64,000 nucleotides of DNA from Sciurus carolinensis (Eukaryota; Chordata; Mammalia; Rodentia; Sciuridae): the NCBI RefSeq assembly GCF_902686445.1, contig NC_062219.1, positions 105,773,160 through 105,837,159 of the forward strand, written 5' to 3'. Below the pieces are notes generated by a model, which was not told the DNA's origin, ran no database searches, and saw nothing but the letters and a program-made list of their open reading frames with translations. Position numbers and translations under genes: made by a program. Below are positions 51,754 through 62,880 of this stretch, piece by piece. Each line of letters begins with the position of its first letter. Positions within the stretch are counted from its first letter, which is position 1.

Positions 51754-54700
51754 GAGTCAAGATATTTTATTAACAACTACTACAAGCAGATTACCAAGTA
51801 CAAAATCAATATACAAAAATCAGTAGTTTGGAATCAGTCTTTTGGAAGATTTTATGGAAGAAAAGATTTCATATATAACAGCAACAAAAAATATATTAAT
51901 ATGTTTGTCAAAAAATGTGAGACCAATTAAAAATTAAAATTAAAATACCACTGAAGGAAAAAAAATAGCATTTCTACAAATAGAAGGACCTTGTTATTGT
52001 GTAATATGACTCAATTGGTAGAGTGCTTGGCTTGCACAAGGCCCTGGGTTCAATCCTCACCACCTCCAAAAAAAAAAAAAAAAAGGAAAGAAGAGAAAGT
52101 AGCACTTGAACAAAAGTTTGAAAGAAGTGATCACAGGAGCTAACCTGAAATTTGGGAGCTATGCCTGAGATGCAAGAAGTGCTGGAGTAGATTTCCTGAA
52201 AGAGGAGATGACAGAGGAAGTGTATTTACTGCTTACCACAGAGTTTTGAAAACTGGAAAGGACCTTATTTTTTATTCTGAGAGCAATCCATGGATTTAGC
52301 TAAAGGAGAAACATGATTTGAATTTTGTTTTAAAAAGACCTCTCTGAAGCACTTTCATGAGTTAAGAGGTTATTGAAATAAATGGTGATAGCTCAGTGCA
52401 GAGTGATACAGTAAGAATAATTAGGGATCATTGTGCTAAGGTAGAGTTGGCCTGAGTTCATGAGAAGTGGAACTTTGTGAGACAGAGAGAGGGGACAATT
52501 ATAAATCCAAGATTTCTTGTCTGAGCATCAGGAAAAACTGTTTGACTTTGACTAACATGGGGAGAATAATAGGTGGAACAAACTGGCGTTGGAATTTTTT
52601 TCAAGTTTGGATATTCAAAGAATCAGATATTTGATACATTTTACAAGTGGAAAAGATAGTTAGAAAATCAGTAATCTGGGTTAGTTGTATATAGTAACTT
52701 TTGAATTGACAAGATGGGTTTCAGCTGCTGCACAAATTAAAGAATAAGTTCTTCATTGGAGTGTGGAGATTCTATTTTCACTAACATGAAAGAAGGGAGA
52801 ATGCCCACATGTGGATGCTGACAGGTATGCAGATAGGGTGGCAGAAGTCTACAGGAAATGCCTTAGCATCTTCTGCTAGATCATCAAGGTAGAAAGCAAA
52901 ATCATTAGCCAAGAGTAAAGATGGGGAACAATGTTTTGAAATGTGAAAAGAGAAAAAAATGTAATAGACTCATTAAAAAGAGTAGAAGGTTGAATGGCTC
53001 ATTGGTGTTCTTTACCACTGTCCTATTTCTTGCACCTTTATCCCATCCTTGCTTGTGGATTTTGTGTCTTGTTATATCTTGACTCATTATACCTCATTAT
53101 CCATTTTGAAATTTCACAAAAACTTCTATTTAATGAAGGAAATGAAATCCCAAGAGCTAAATAGTTTTCCCAAGGAACATAACTAATAAATAGAATATCT
53201 AGGCAGTACTATTAGATTTTGAAAGATCATTTCCTTTCAAACTTTCAACTGACTGTGGCTTTACTCCTGCCTTGATCTCAATGTGTACCCAGCAAGAGAA
53301 GACAGCTTCCAAAAATACTCCTCTTGTTCTCAACTCAGCTTCTGTATTTTCAGGGAGGATCATGAGGTTGAATTGGAAGTCTTCTGAAGAGAAGTTATTC
53401 GCTAGGAGGTGGAGATACATAAGTCAGACATTTGTCCTGGGAAGCCCCAAACAATCCAAAGAACTTGGGAAACCTAACATATGGTAGCCACTGAACTTTT
53501 AAAACTTGGTTACCTAATAGAATTACGCTTATGCATAAGCATGCAGGGTTTGTTGAAGAGGGTACCTTACACTTCCAAAGATTCCCAGAAGTTTTTTCTG
53601 GAATATACTTCCTTGATAGAGGTCTCATATTAGCATTAGGTTTTTCTATTTTTATGAAAAGTTGTTATCAATGGCCAGGCCTCATTTCCAAAGTAATGCA
53701 CAAAATATATAGAAATATAAGTGGGTAAAAAAAATGGTATGTGTCCTTCCTCCATATGGTCACTCCTTTTATTTTTATGTGCCATATATCAGATAATTGA
53801 ATCATCTCAAATACTCATATAACTCATGGATGACATTTACTTAGCAACGTATAGTTCAAAAATTGCTTTTATACACATTATACAATTTTCACAACACTAC
53901 TAAAAGATGTTAGTTTCATTAGAAATTTATAGTAGGTACTAAAACAAATGCCTGTCATACTGAGTTGAAATGAAATAACTTTCTAAATTTCAATTAAATT
54001 ATAGGTAGAAAAAAATTAGGTTCTATGAGTAGACGGTAGATAATTTAAGTCTAAATTTTGATTTAATTTATTCTCCAAATTTTAATGGCATTATTTTTCC
54101 TGATGCATAACATTTAATATTTAATATAGTAAGATTTAAAACATTTGTGATAATTATATATATATAATTATGTTACATAATTATATATGTGTTATGTATA
54201 TGATAATTATGTGTGTCATGTAAAACAGGTAGGTAGAATGATGGACCCAAGATAATTAAGAATATTGATATATTTGGAAAATAAAAGTGTATCCCACTCT
54301 ACTGACCTTTTTGTAATTTAAAGACATAATTGCATTATGATTAAATCCTTAAGAATAATAAAATGCAAAAGTAACCTAATCTTTCTTCTTTTACTGTATG
54401 AATCCAAGTAGTGATTTTGGAATCTCAGAACATCTTTCTTTTCATTGTCTTATATGATTAAAAAAATTAATGTGGGGTTTCTTTTAAAACTACATATGTA
54501 ATGTACATCAAAACTTTGTTACTCTATGTATATGGAAATTACTTTAGTTTTCCCAGTATCTCTATCAAGTATTTGCATGACCACTAGACTCCAATTGTTG
54601 AACTGCACTGATTTAGAGGTTAAAATTGAGTATAAATCACAATTATCATGTAAAGATTTATATTTTGGTTTCAATAACATAAATAGCATAACAAATGCTT

Positions 54701-55392
54701 TAGAAAACGCGTGTAACTAAGTACCCAATCCTGTTATGCTGTTCATTAAGTGTTAGTGTAGACTGGCTAAAAAGGTTGATATACTTACTCTAGTAGAATG
54801 AAAGAAAGTTTCAATTAAAAATAAGATATGGAATGGAGAACAAAGCGTTACACAAATGATACTGTGGAAATACAATAAAAGTATTAAAATTGATAAAACA
54901 GAAAAGGGAGAATTACATGTTGTTAAAAATATAGCCATTATTTTAATGAAAGCACGAGAGAGTACATCTGGTTTTAATGAACTAAGGAAAAGGGGGAAAA
55001 AAAGGTGTCAGGAGTCCCTGAAGTCTACTATTGTTGTGAGCTGCAAGACAAGTTCCTAAACCTATTGTTCAAGTGGAATGTTCATACCGTGATCACTTCT
55101 CACATGACAAACTGTGATACAGAACAACTTAAAGTCTCTTTCTCTCTATATTAACACACCCATGACTTCATGACTAGAACAGATTTTTCATCCCCTTAGT
55201 TAGATGATCCTCATATGAATAATAGACTGATAACTTTAGGTATCTTTCTTTATTGCAGCAAGAAGTGCACTTCCACCTAAATATAGATTGGAGAGATGCC
55301 AAAAAGTGAAAGGAATATGTACAACATTTTGTGATCATGATGAGTACGATTACGGATACTGCATTAGATGGAGAAATCAGTGCTGCATATAA
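44190..55392 (+). CDS. DEFB110: beta-defensin 110 locus: one signal exon, two alternative defensin exons
   Basis: Secreted beta-defensin locus. Exon 1 (44190-44244) encodes an 18-residue signal peptide. It can splice in frame to exon 2a (48114-48268) for a 69-residue product or to exon 2b (55259-55392) for a 62-residue product; all junctions are phase 1. Both second exons have a full acceptor, a complete six-cysteine motif, a stop and a nearby AATAAA. I found no separate signal exon between 48.3 and 55.2 kb. This matches the human locus as I remember it, where DEFB110 and the former DEFB111 are treated as products of one gene sharing the leader. An undetected private first exon for 2b remains possible. 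Confidence 0.85.
46982..47191 (+). mobile_element. MER20 hAT-Charlie element
   Basis: caatgtttctcagtgagggg-tgattttg, gacattaggcaacgtctgga, gacagggatgctgctaaaca and gccccaggacaaagaattgg-like text (47130-47150) cover most of the MER20 consensus. It lies in DEFB110 intron 1, about 0.9 kb before exon 2a. Confidence 0.75.
47395..47462. repeat. TATG/TATA microsatellite-like block
   Basis: Imperfect acatatatgtgtatatatac units. It lies 3' of the MER20 in DEFB110 intron 1. Confidence 0.75.
48114..48268 (+). CDS. DEFB110: DEFB110 exon 2a, canonical DEFB110 core
   Basis: The acceptor is tttccttcttacag and the stop is TGA at 48266-48268. The exon encodes residues 19-69, opening with [16 protein letters not shown], which is nearly the human DEFB110 sequence as I remember it. 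Cysteines are at 35, 42, 46, 56, 63 and 64 (spacing 6-3-9-6-0). About eleven Lys/Arg against four Asp/Glu make it clearly cationic. The C-terminal tail after the CC pair is five residues, slightly longer than in human. Confidence 0.94.
48367..48372 (+). terminator. polyadenylation signal for the exon 2a transcript
   Basis: A canonical AATAAA lies 99 bp after the exon 2a stop. Use of this site would end the transcript before exon 2b, so choice of poly(A) site and choice of second exon are probably coupled. Confidence 0.6.
49692..49915 (-). mobile_element. MER20 hAT-Charlie element, reversed
   Basis: agggtttctcaacccttgat, tctgtttagcagcaagataa, cacttagatgccaggagcac and gatcactgat at the end are reversed MER20 blocks. 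It is more diverged than the copy at 47 kb. Confidence 0.65.
51717..51751. repeat. (TTTA)n microsatellite
   Basis: About eight TTTA units between a MIR-free unique stretch and an L1 fragment, in the intron before exon 2b. Confidence 0.9.
51750..51960 (+). mobile_element. short L1 fragment
   Basis: caagcagattaccaagtaca-aaatcaatatacaaaaatc and ggaagattttatggaagaaa are L1 ORF2-like. It begins right after a TTTA microsatellite. Confidence 0.45.
51995..52084 (+). mobile_element. ID-type SINE
   Basis: tatgactcaattggtagagt, gcttggcttgcacaaggccc and tgggttcaatcctcaccacc, then an A tail. The tRNA-like A and B boxes are readable, but the A tail and missing tRNA 3' half show it is a SINE, not a tRNA gene. 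Confidence 0.82.
55259..55392 (+). CDS. DEFB110: DEFB110 exon 2b (former DEFB111), alternative defensin core
   Basis: The acceptor is ctttctttattgcag and the stop is TAA at 55390-55392. The exon encodes residues 19-62 when joined to exon 1. Cysteines are at 32, 39, 43, 53, 60 and 61, the same 6-3-9-6-0 spacing as exon 2a. The loop before the fourth cysteine is acidic and tyrosine-rich (DHDEYDYGY) and the chain ends one residue after the CC pair. Net charge is lower than for 2a. It has no start codon or leader of its own, so it needs an upstream exon in phase 1. Confidence 0.88.
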
Positions 55393-55518
55393 ACTCTGGA
55401 AAACAGAAGTACTACTGAGCATCAAATCTGGAAGAGGAATATATCTTATTTAATTCAGAGTAGGTGAAAAGAAAATGTCTGCAAACTTTCATGGAAATAT
55501 GCACCTTAAATTCTAAAT

Positions 55519-55575
55519 ATGTGTGTGTGTGTGTGTGTGTGTGTTTGTGTGTATAAGTGTATATATATATATATG
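55519..55575. repeat. (GT)n(TA)n microsatellite
   Basis: About 12 GT units, a tttgtgtgtataagt break, then TA units. It is located in the inferred 3' UTR of the exon 2b transcript. Confidence 0.92.
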
Positions 55576-55731
55576 TACCAAAAAAATTTAGTCTCTATTC
55601 ATTGGGGATTTTGTATTTCAGACAGGTGGACATTAATCAAACAGGAAACAGACTAAGTTTATAATCTCAATATCACCTCTTTACCACCCAGACCTTCGAA
55701 TTACTTATCTGAGTTTCTTTACTCCCTTTCT

Positions 55732-55737
55732 AATAAA
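55732..55737 (+). terminator. polyadenylation signal for the exon 2b transcript
   Basis: A canonical AATAAA lies 340 bp after the exon 2b stop, beyond a GT/TA microsatellite that would lie in the 3' UTR. It is the first AATAAA seen after that exon. Confidence 0.45.
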
Positions 55738-55940
55738 ATGCGTATGGTTGGATTTTAAAATTTGACTTTTTGGCTTATGTATGCACTAAAAATCTTCCCC
55801 ATGATCGAGGTACAGAGCACACTAATTACCTCCAGAAGTTTCCTTCCGTCCCTCAACATTCCTTCCTTCCTTCCCTCCCACTCTTTTTTTTTTTTTTTTT
55901 GTCTTCCATCTCCCAAGAAATGGTAGTTCTGTTTGCTTTT

Positions 55941-55942
<2 letters not shown>

Positions 55943-55996
<54 letters not shown>
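55943..55996. repeat. (TC)n(TA)n microsatellite
   Basis: About 15 TC units pass directly into about 11 TA units. Confidence 0.93.
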
Positions 55997-56003
<7 letters not shown>

Positions 56004-56114
56004 TGGTTTGTATACAGTGTGTCATTTTAAAATCTTGCTCCCTCTCCTCCTCTTCCACCTTCTCCCCTTCCTCCCTCTCTCCTTCCTCCTCCTCCCAATT
56101 ACTGCAAAAAAATA

Positions 56115-56119
56115 AAGAG

Positions 56120-56150
<31 letters not shown>

Positions 56151-56151
56151 A

Positions 56152-56183
<32 letters not shown>

Positions 56184-56200
56184 AGGAGGAGAAGAAGAAG
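56115..56200. repeat. (GAAA)n/(GAAG)n microsatellite
   Basis: About 17 GAAA units with one four-base slip, ending in gaagaagaagaag, next to the tail of a reversed B1-dID. Confidence 0.93.
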
Positions 56201-56221
56201 ACCCCTCCTTCTTCTTCTTTT

Positions 56222-56393
56222 TGCAGAACTAGGGATGGAACCCAGGGGTACTCTACCTCTGGACTACATTACCTTTTTATTTTTATTTTGAGACAGGATC
56301 TCACTAAATTGCTCAGGTTGGTCTTGCACTTGTGATTCCACTTCCTTAGCTTCCTGAGTAGCTGGGGTTACAGGTGCATGTCACTGTGCCTGG
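56222..56393 (-). mobile_element. B1-dID composite SINE
   Basis: Reversed copy: gaactagggatggaacccag, a gagacaggatctcactaaat linker, and gtgcatgtcactgtgcctgg at its end. It directly abuts the GAAA/GAAG microsatellite, which sits at its A-tail side and probably grew from that tail. Confidence 0.85.
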
Positions 56394-59030
56394 TTTAAAC
56401 TCTCATTTATTTCACTCAGAATAGCTTTAAGGTTTATCCATGCCATCACTCTAGTACATATTTCATTCCTTTTTATTGGCTAATGGTAATCCATTCTATG
56501 ATCATACCATTGTTTATTTTTCATTCACCTCTTGAAGGACAAGCTGATTGTTTTCAGATATTGGCTATTGCAAATAAAAGTGTTCTGAATATTACTGTGA
56601 AGACTTTATGTGAACATAAGTTTTATTTTATTCCTCTTGGGTAAATACCTAGGAGTAAAATAGCTGAGGTACGCTAAACGTATGTGTAACTTTTTAAAGA
56701 AACTGTCAAACTGCTTTCCAAAGTGTAAGCTTTTACATCTCCCTCAGTAAATAATAGAGTTACAGTTTCTCCACATCCTTGACAACACAGTATGGTTGTA
56801 TTTAATTTTAACATTATAATAGCTGTGTAGTTGTATAACTTTTTTATATAATTTAGTAACATCAAATAAGTAGTTATATTAAGAGTTTTTATGTGCTTAG
56901 TTGCTACAACATGTCTTTTAATAAGGGTTTGTTTAAATCTTGCAGATTGTAAAATTGGATTAGTGTTTGAATTATTGTTTTGTAAATTTTTGCATAGTCT
57001 ATATAAATGTCTTATAAGATATGCAATTTGCAAATATTTTTATTCTCTCAGTTTCTGTCTCTGTTCTCTCTCTTTTTGGTTTTTCATTCTCTTAGTAGTG
57101 AAGAGAGACCAGAAGATCTTCATAATTTTAGTTTTAAATATTTAAAAGGACATTTTATTTTAACTGATACATGAAAACATAAAAATTGCATTATTAATGG
57201 GGTCACAAAATGTTTTGATGTACATATACACTATATAATGCTAAGTCAGGTTAAACATACCTATGTCCTCCAACATTTGTGATTTCTTTATGGTAAAAAT
57301 TTTTTAAATTCTTTCTTCCAGCTTTTGAAATGTACAATACGTTATTGCTATCAATAGTCACTCTACTGTACAATAGTACATCAGAAAAAGAAGGTGTTCA
57401 TGTTGAAATACAATTGCAACTAAGAAATATTTGGTCAAAATTAAAAGACAGTTTATAGTTGTATGTATTACATTGATGACTATTATGAATTTTTAGCTAA
57501 TTTTTGTGCAGAGTATGAGATTTAGTTCAAGTTTATTCATATATGGATTTCTAATGATTTTAATACCATTTTTTAAAGCTCTTCTCTTTCCCCTAAGTTT
57601 CCCTTTAAGAAATCAATTGAAGATATATATATTTGGAAAACACTAATACCCTGGATTGATAATAACTGGTTTATAATTAAGCCTAAAATAAATATTGTAA
57701 ATCTTTCAACATTATTCTTTTTCAAAATTGGTTTGACTATTCCAGGCCCTATGAACTCAAAATGAATTAATGTCTCTAAAAATCATAGAGATTTCGATTT
57801 CAATTTTATTGAAAATGGAAATAAATTTTTGGAGAACTTACATCCTCAATATATTAAGTATTGCAACCAAGAATCTGGCATATCTTTTCCTTTTTTGCTT
57901 CTTAAAATTCTATGAGCATTTTTATATAATTTCAGTGCAAATATATATTTGCATATATATTCCTATTTTATTTTTTGATGCTACTGTACATGTTTCCTTT
58001 ATAAGTTTCCATTTTTAATTATTTCTAGCATAGGGCAATAGAATTGTTTTTCACACATCAATCTTGAATCCTGAAATCTTGGTTAATGAAGGTTGTTAAC
58101 TTGTTTTAATAACTTTCTTATAAATATCACAATATTTCCTAATTAATCATGTAATCTTCAAATAAAGATAGTTGCAATTCTTCTGTTGCAACCAGGATCG
58201 TTGCTTATCTTTTTCTTGCCCTATTCCATAGAATAAATTCTCCAGTGTAATCTTGAATAAGTGACAAAAGCAGACATCCTTTCCCAGTTCCTCAATTTAG
58301 AGGAAAAAAAAAGTTCATGTTTCTTTAAAAATCACCAAGTAGGATATTAACATCATTTTATCACAGATACTGATTATTAGATTTAGGAAATATTTTCTGT
58401 TCACAATTTCCTGAGATATTTTACTAGGAATTGCTGTAGATTCTGTCAAAATTTGTTTTTCTACATCTATCAAGATGATTATATGTACTTTTCTTTTTAT
58501 TCTGTTATTACACTAAATAACATCAACAATTCTTCAAATGGTAAACCAACCTGCACTCCTAATAAGCCCTGCTTAGTTCTTTATATATTCTAGGTATTAA
58601 TCTTCTGTTAAAAGAGTAACTGACAACAACTTCCTCCCGTTTTGTGGGCTCTCTTTTCACCTTCTTGTTTCCTTTGCTGTGCAGAAGTTTATTAACTTGA
58701 TGTCATCCCATTTATTGATCTTTATTTCCTGAGTTATAGGGGTCCTATACAGAAAGTCTGTCTATATTTATAGGTTGAAGAGCTCTTAATTTTCTTCTAA
58801 CAGTTGCAACATTTCTGACTTTGTACTTAGGTTTTGATCCATTTCGAATTGACTTTTGTACAGGGAATCCAGTTTCAATCTTATATGTGTAGATATCCAG
58901 TTTTCCCAGGACCATTGATTAAAGAGGATGCCTTTAATATTCTTGATATGAGAATATGAATTTTTTCTCTTTTGTACCAGAATATTTTGGACAGAGATTT
59001 GTTAAATTTATTAAGCTTCCCAAAGACTCT
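56394..59030 (-). mobile_element. mosaic of reversed L1 fragments
   Basis: tttatccatgccatcactct, ggataatacc-type text (gggtaaatacctaggagtaa), ccacatccttgacaacacag, then ORF2 text (gactattccaggccctatga; ccttcttgtttcctttgctg-tgcagaag). The junctions suggest at least two separate fragments joined near 57.5 and 58.5 kb. Confidence 0.7.
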
Positions 59031-59280
59031 GAATTTTTATTGTTTTTTTTTTCAGATTTCTAATTTTACTAGTTTTACTAATTTAATCTGTTATTAATGA
59101 TGTACATTCTTCTCCTTAATGTGGTTTTAATTTGCTTCCCCCTCCCCCTGGTTTCTGAGGATGGAAGTTGATGTCAGTAAATTATGGTATTTCTTCTTTT
59201 CTAATCTAGACATCCAATGCTGTAAAATTCCTTCATAATACTGTTTAGTTGTATCAGGAATATTTGATATATTTCACTTA

Positions 59281-60850
59281 AAAATTTTATTTGTTCAAAC
59301 TTGTTGTACATGACAGTAGAATGCATTTATGCATTTTAATAGATCATACATAAATGGAGTATAATCTCTCATTTTTCTGATTGTACATATTGTAAGATCA
59401 CACAGGTCATGCAGTCATGTATGTACATGAGGTAATAATGTCTGTTTCACTCTACTATCATTCTTACCCCCATACCCCTTCCCCTCAGTTCACTTCCCTC
59501 TACCTAATATAAAGTCACTCTACTCTTCCCTATCCTCCCCACCACCCACCTTATTGTGAATTAGCATCTGCATATCAGAGAAAACATTCAGTCTTTGGTT
59601 TTGTGGGTTTGGCCTATTTCTCTTAGCATGATATTCTCTAACTCAACCATTTACCAGCAAATGTCATAACTTCATTTTTCTTTAAAGCTGAGTGATATTC
59701 CATAATATATATATATATATATATCATATTTTTCTTTATCCATTCCGCTGTTAAAGGGCATCTAGGTTGGTTCCGTATTTCAGCTGTGGTGAATGGAGTT
59801 ACTATAAATATTTTTGCAGCTGTGTCACTGTAGTATGTTGATTTTAAATCCTTTGGGTATGAACCAAGGACTGTGATAACTGCTCAGGTCAAATGGTGAT
59901 TCCATTCCAAGTTTTCTGAAGAACCTCCATATTGCTTTCCATAATGATTGCACCATTTTGCATTCCCACCAGCAATGTATGAATGTACATTTTTCTCCAC
60001 AGCCTCGCCAACATTTACTGTTGCTTGTATTCCTGATAATTGCCATTCTGAATGGAGTGAGATGAAATCTTAGAGTAGTTTTGATTTGCATTTCTCTAAT
60101 TGCTAGAGATGTTGAATATTTTTTCATGTATTTGTTGATCAATTGTATATCTTCTTCTGTAAAGTGTCTGTTCAGTTCCTTAGCCCATTTATTGATGGCG
60201 TTATTTGGTTTCTATTTTTTTTTTTTTGGCGTTAAGTTTTTTGAGTTCTTCATATATCCTAGAGATTAATGCTTTATCTGAGAAGCATGTGGTAAAGATT
60301 TTCTCCCAATCTGTAGGTTCTCTCTTCACATCACTGTTTCTTTTGCTGAAAAGAAGCTTTTTAGTTTGAGTCCATCCCATTTATTGATTCTTGTTTTAAC
60401 TTCCTGCACTTTAGGGGTCTTCTTAAGGAAGTTAGATCCTAGGCCAACATGGTGAAGATTTGGGTCTACTTTTTCTTCTAGTAGTAGCAGGGTCTTTGTT
60501 CTAGTGCCTAAGGCTTTGATCCACTGTGAATTGAGTTTCATGCAAGGTGAGAGATAAAGATTGAATTTCATTTTGCTGCATATGGATTTCCAGTTTTCCC
60601 AGCATCATTTGTTAAATAGACTGTCTTTGCTCCAATATATATTTTTGGCACCTTTGTCTAGTATGAAATAACCATATTTATGTGAGTTTGTCTCTGTGTC
60701 TTCTATTCTGTACCATTGGTTGGTCTGTTTTGGTGCCAATACCATACTGTTTTTATTACCATAGCTCTCTAGTATAGTTTGAGGTCTAGTATTGTGATGC
60801 CTCCTGTTTCACTTTTCTTGCTAAGTATTTCTTTGACTATTCTGAGTCTC
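59281..60850 (-). mobile_element. younger L1, reversed: 3' UTR and ORF2 C-terminus
   Basis: The 3' UTR is at 59281-59690. The ORF2 end, readable at 60142-59825 on the minus strand, keeps the cysteine-rich segment [20 protein letters not shown] and the following [10 protein letters not shown], both diagnostic of L1 ORF2p C-termini. A further frame at 60571-60326 continues ORF2 sequence. It is truncated at its 5' side and has several stops. Confidence 0.88.
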
Positions 60851-61049
60851 TGATTTATTTCATTTTTTCTTATTAAATAATCACTTTCTAATTTCCATTT
60901 CAATTTAAGTGACACATGAATAAATTTAAAAATGTGTCACTTGGCTTCTAAATATTTGAGATTTTCCTGCTATGTTAGGACATTTATGATATTTTTCTGA
61001 TAGGTTTCTATTTAATTTTATTATAGTCATAGAACATATTGAGTGTGAC

Positions 61050-62620
61050 TAACCTTGACAAAACATTGAAAAGCTCAATCACCACAATCAAATAGGATTT
61101 ATCAGAGCCATGTAAGAATGTTTTAGCATACAAAAATAAATAATAATGATGAATTATATTAACATAAATAAGGAAAAAGCCAAATGATCACTTCAATAAG
61201 TACAGAAAAAGCTTTTGACAAAATTCAACAGAATATTTCATTTCATTTTCACTTATTTATAATCACTATCATAAAATTCATATGGAAGCACTAAAATCTC
61301 CACATGCCAAAACATCCTTCAGCAAAAAGAACAAAGCTAAAAGGCATCACACTATATGGTTTCCAAATACACTACAAAGCTATAATTAAAACAACATGGT
61401 ACTGTGCAAAAACAGACAAATGGGAACAATAAAGAACCCAGAAATAAACACCTGAATGTTTGGAATTATTTTGACAAAGGTGCTAATAATGTGTATTGGG
61501 GATAAAGTACTATCCATAGATGATTGTGGAAAAACTGGATATCCACAGGAATAAGTATGAAATTAGATGCTTATCTCTCACTATATGCAAAAATCAACTC
61601 AAAATGTATTAAAAGTTTAAATGTAGACCAAAACTGTACTAAAAACATAAGGAAATGTGTTATAACAATGGTCTAAGCAATGATTTTTTTTGGATATTAC
61701 CTCAAAAGCAAAGACCAATGTTATTCTGGTTTCCATTGCCATGAAATAATACATGAGACTGTGTAATTTGTAAAAATAAAAAGGTTAATTTAGCTTACAG
61801 CTTTGAAGACCAAAGACTGTGGCATCATATTTTCACTGGCTCCATTGAAAGCCTGATGATAAGTGGCCTCACAATGGCATAAGCATGCCTGATGGAGAGA
61901 TTTCATGACTAGACAGAAAACCAGAGTGGGGAGGGGACAGTCTTGCTTTTCTATAGCATCCCCTTCTCACAGTGTCTAACTGGGATCCTATAAGAACTGT
62001 GTTACATCTTTTCTAGGAGCACACATTCATTGACCTAATCAATCCTCATTAGGTTCCAGAAAATTTTGAGGGTGGTATATCTCTGTATATTATTAGATAT
62101 ATAGATTAGGTACATATTATATTATTGGGTATATATGTAAAGAATATAAAATCAGCATATCCAAGAAATATCTACCTCTCATATTTATTGCAATACCATT
62201 CACAATAGCCAATATTGAGAATGAACCTGTTTATTAACAAATGATTGGATTTTTAAAAAATACTATAGATAGACAGTGAAATCTCAGACTATAAAAAAAG
62301 AATAAAATCCTATTATTTTTGAGTACATAGATGGACTTGCAAAACATCAGATCAAAATAAATGAACCACAGAATGACTACATGATCTCACTCATATATGG
62401 AATCTACAAAAGTTGGTATCATTGAAGAAAGAAGTGGTTAGGAGAGATGGGAACATGTTGGATAAAGTACTATACTTACATAGGAGATATATTCCTAAAA
62501 GTGTCCAAAATAGTCAAATACATAAATAAGGGATTACTTGGGACCAGGTTGTGGGGAAGGATATGTAGGGGAAGGAGCTAAATGGGTGAATGACTACTAA
62601 TGGCTGTGGAATTTCTTTTC
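61050..62620 (+). mobile_element. L1 ORF2 to 3' end, forward, split by an LTR
   Basis: caatcaaataggatttatca, cttttgacaaaattcaacag, aagctaaaaggcatcacact and ctataattaaaacaacatgg are reverse-transcriptase-end text. After the LTR fragment it resumes with aatattgagaatgaacctgt and tgatctcactcatatatgga. It ends about 190 bp before the retroviral LTR. Confidence 0.75.
61715..62070 (-). mobile_element. truncated MaLR (MST/THE-like) LTR inside an L1
   Basis: The + strand reads attccattgccatgaaata..., ctgtgtaatttgtaaaaata and cctcacaatggcataagcat, then gacctaatcaatcctcatta-g-gttcc. This is the reverse complement of the distal part of MST/THE1-like LTRs. It interrupts the + strand L1 of 61.05-62.62 kb. 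Confidence 0.5.
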
Positions 62621-62880
62621 TTTTCTTTTTTCATGAGATAAGGATTTTCTGAAGTTGATCAAAGTGGAGGTTGCCCGAATCTGCTTTCACACTGAGAGCT
62701 CCTGAATTATACACTTCAAATAGATCAGGTCCAAAAATGGAATACTACCAGCTCTATAGAATGCCTTGTCATACATCCTTCCTGTCATTCCCAGTCACCT
62801 TCTGGATTTCTGTCAGGGACCAAGAAGTTCTTATTCTGAGAACATTCTGATCTTTACAATAAGCAGCAGCGCCCCTCCCT

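Larger units (their letters stand above)
48400..55258. other. intronic stretch between exon 2a and exon 2b
   Basis: Contains a reversed MER20, an L1 piece, an ID and microsatellites. I looked for a second signal-peptide exon (MK... with a hydrophobic core and a gtaa donor) and found none, which supports sharing of exon 1 by both cores. Confidence 0.5.

Noticed and set aside
52000..52060. tRNA-like A and B boxes
   Set aside because: The body is followed by an A tail and lacks the tRNA 3' half; it is an ID SINE. The same applies to the other ID copies.
55994..56335. 113-codon + strand frame rich in Lys, Glu and Ser
   Set aside because: It is generated by TC, TA and GAAA microsatellites and a reversed B1-dID.
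59825..60142. 105-codon minus-strand frame as a host gene
   Set aside because: The CWRGCGEKC and WECKM text identifies it as the L1 ORF2 C-terminus.
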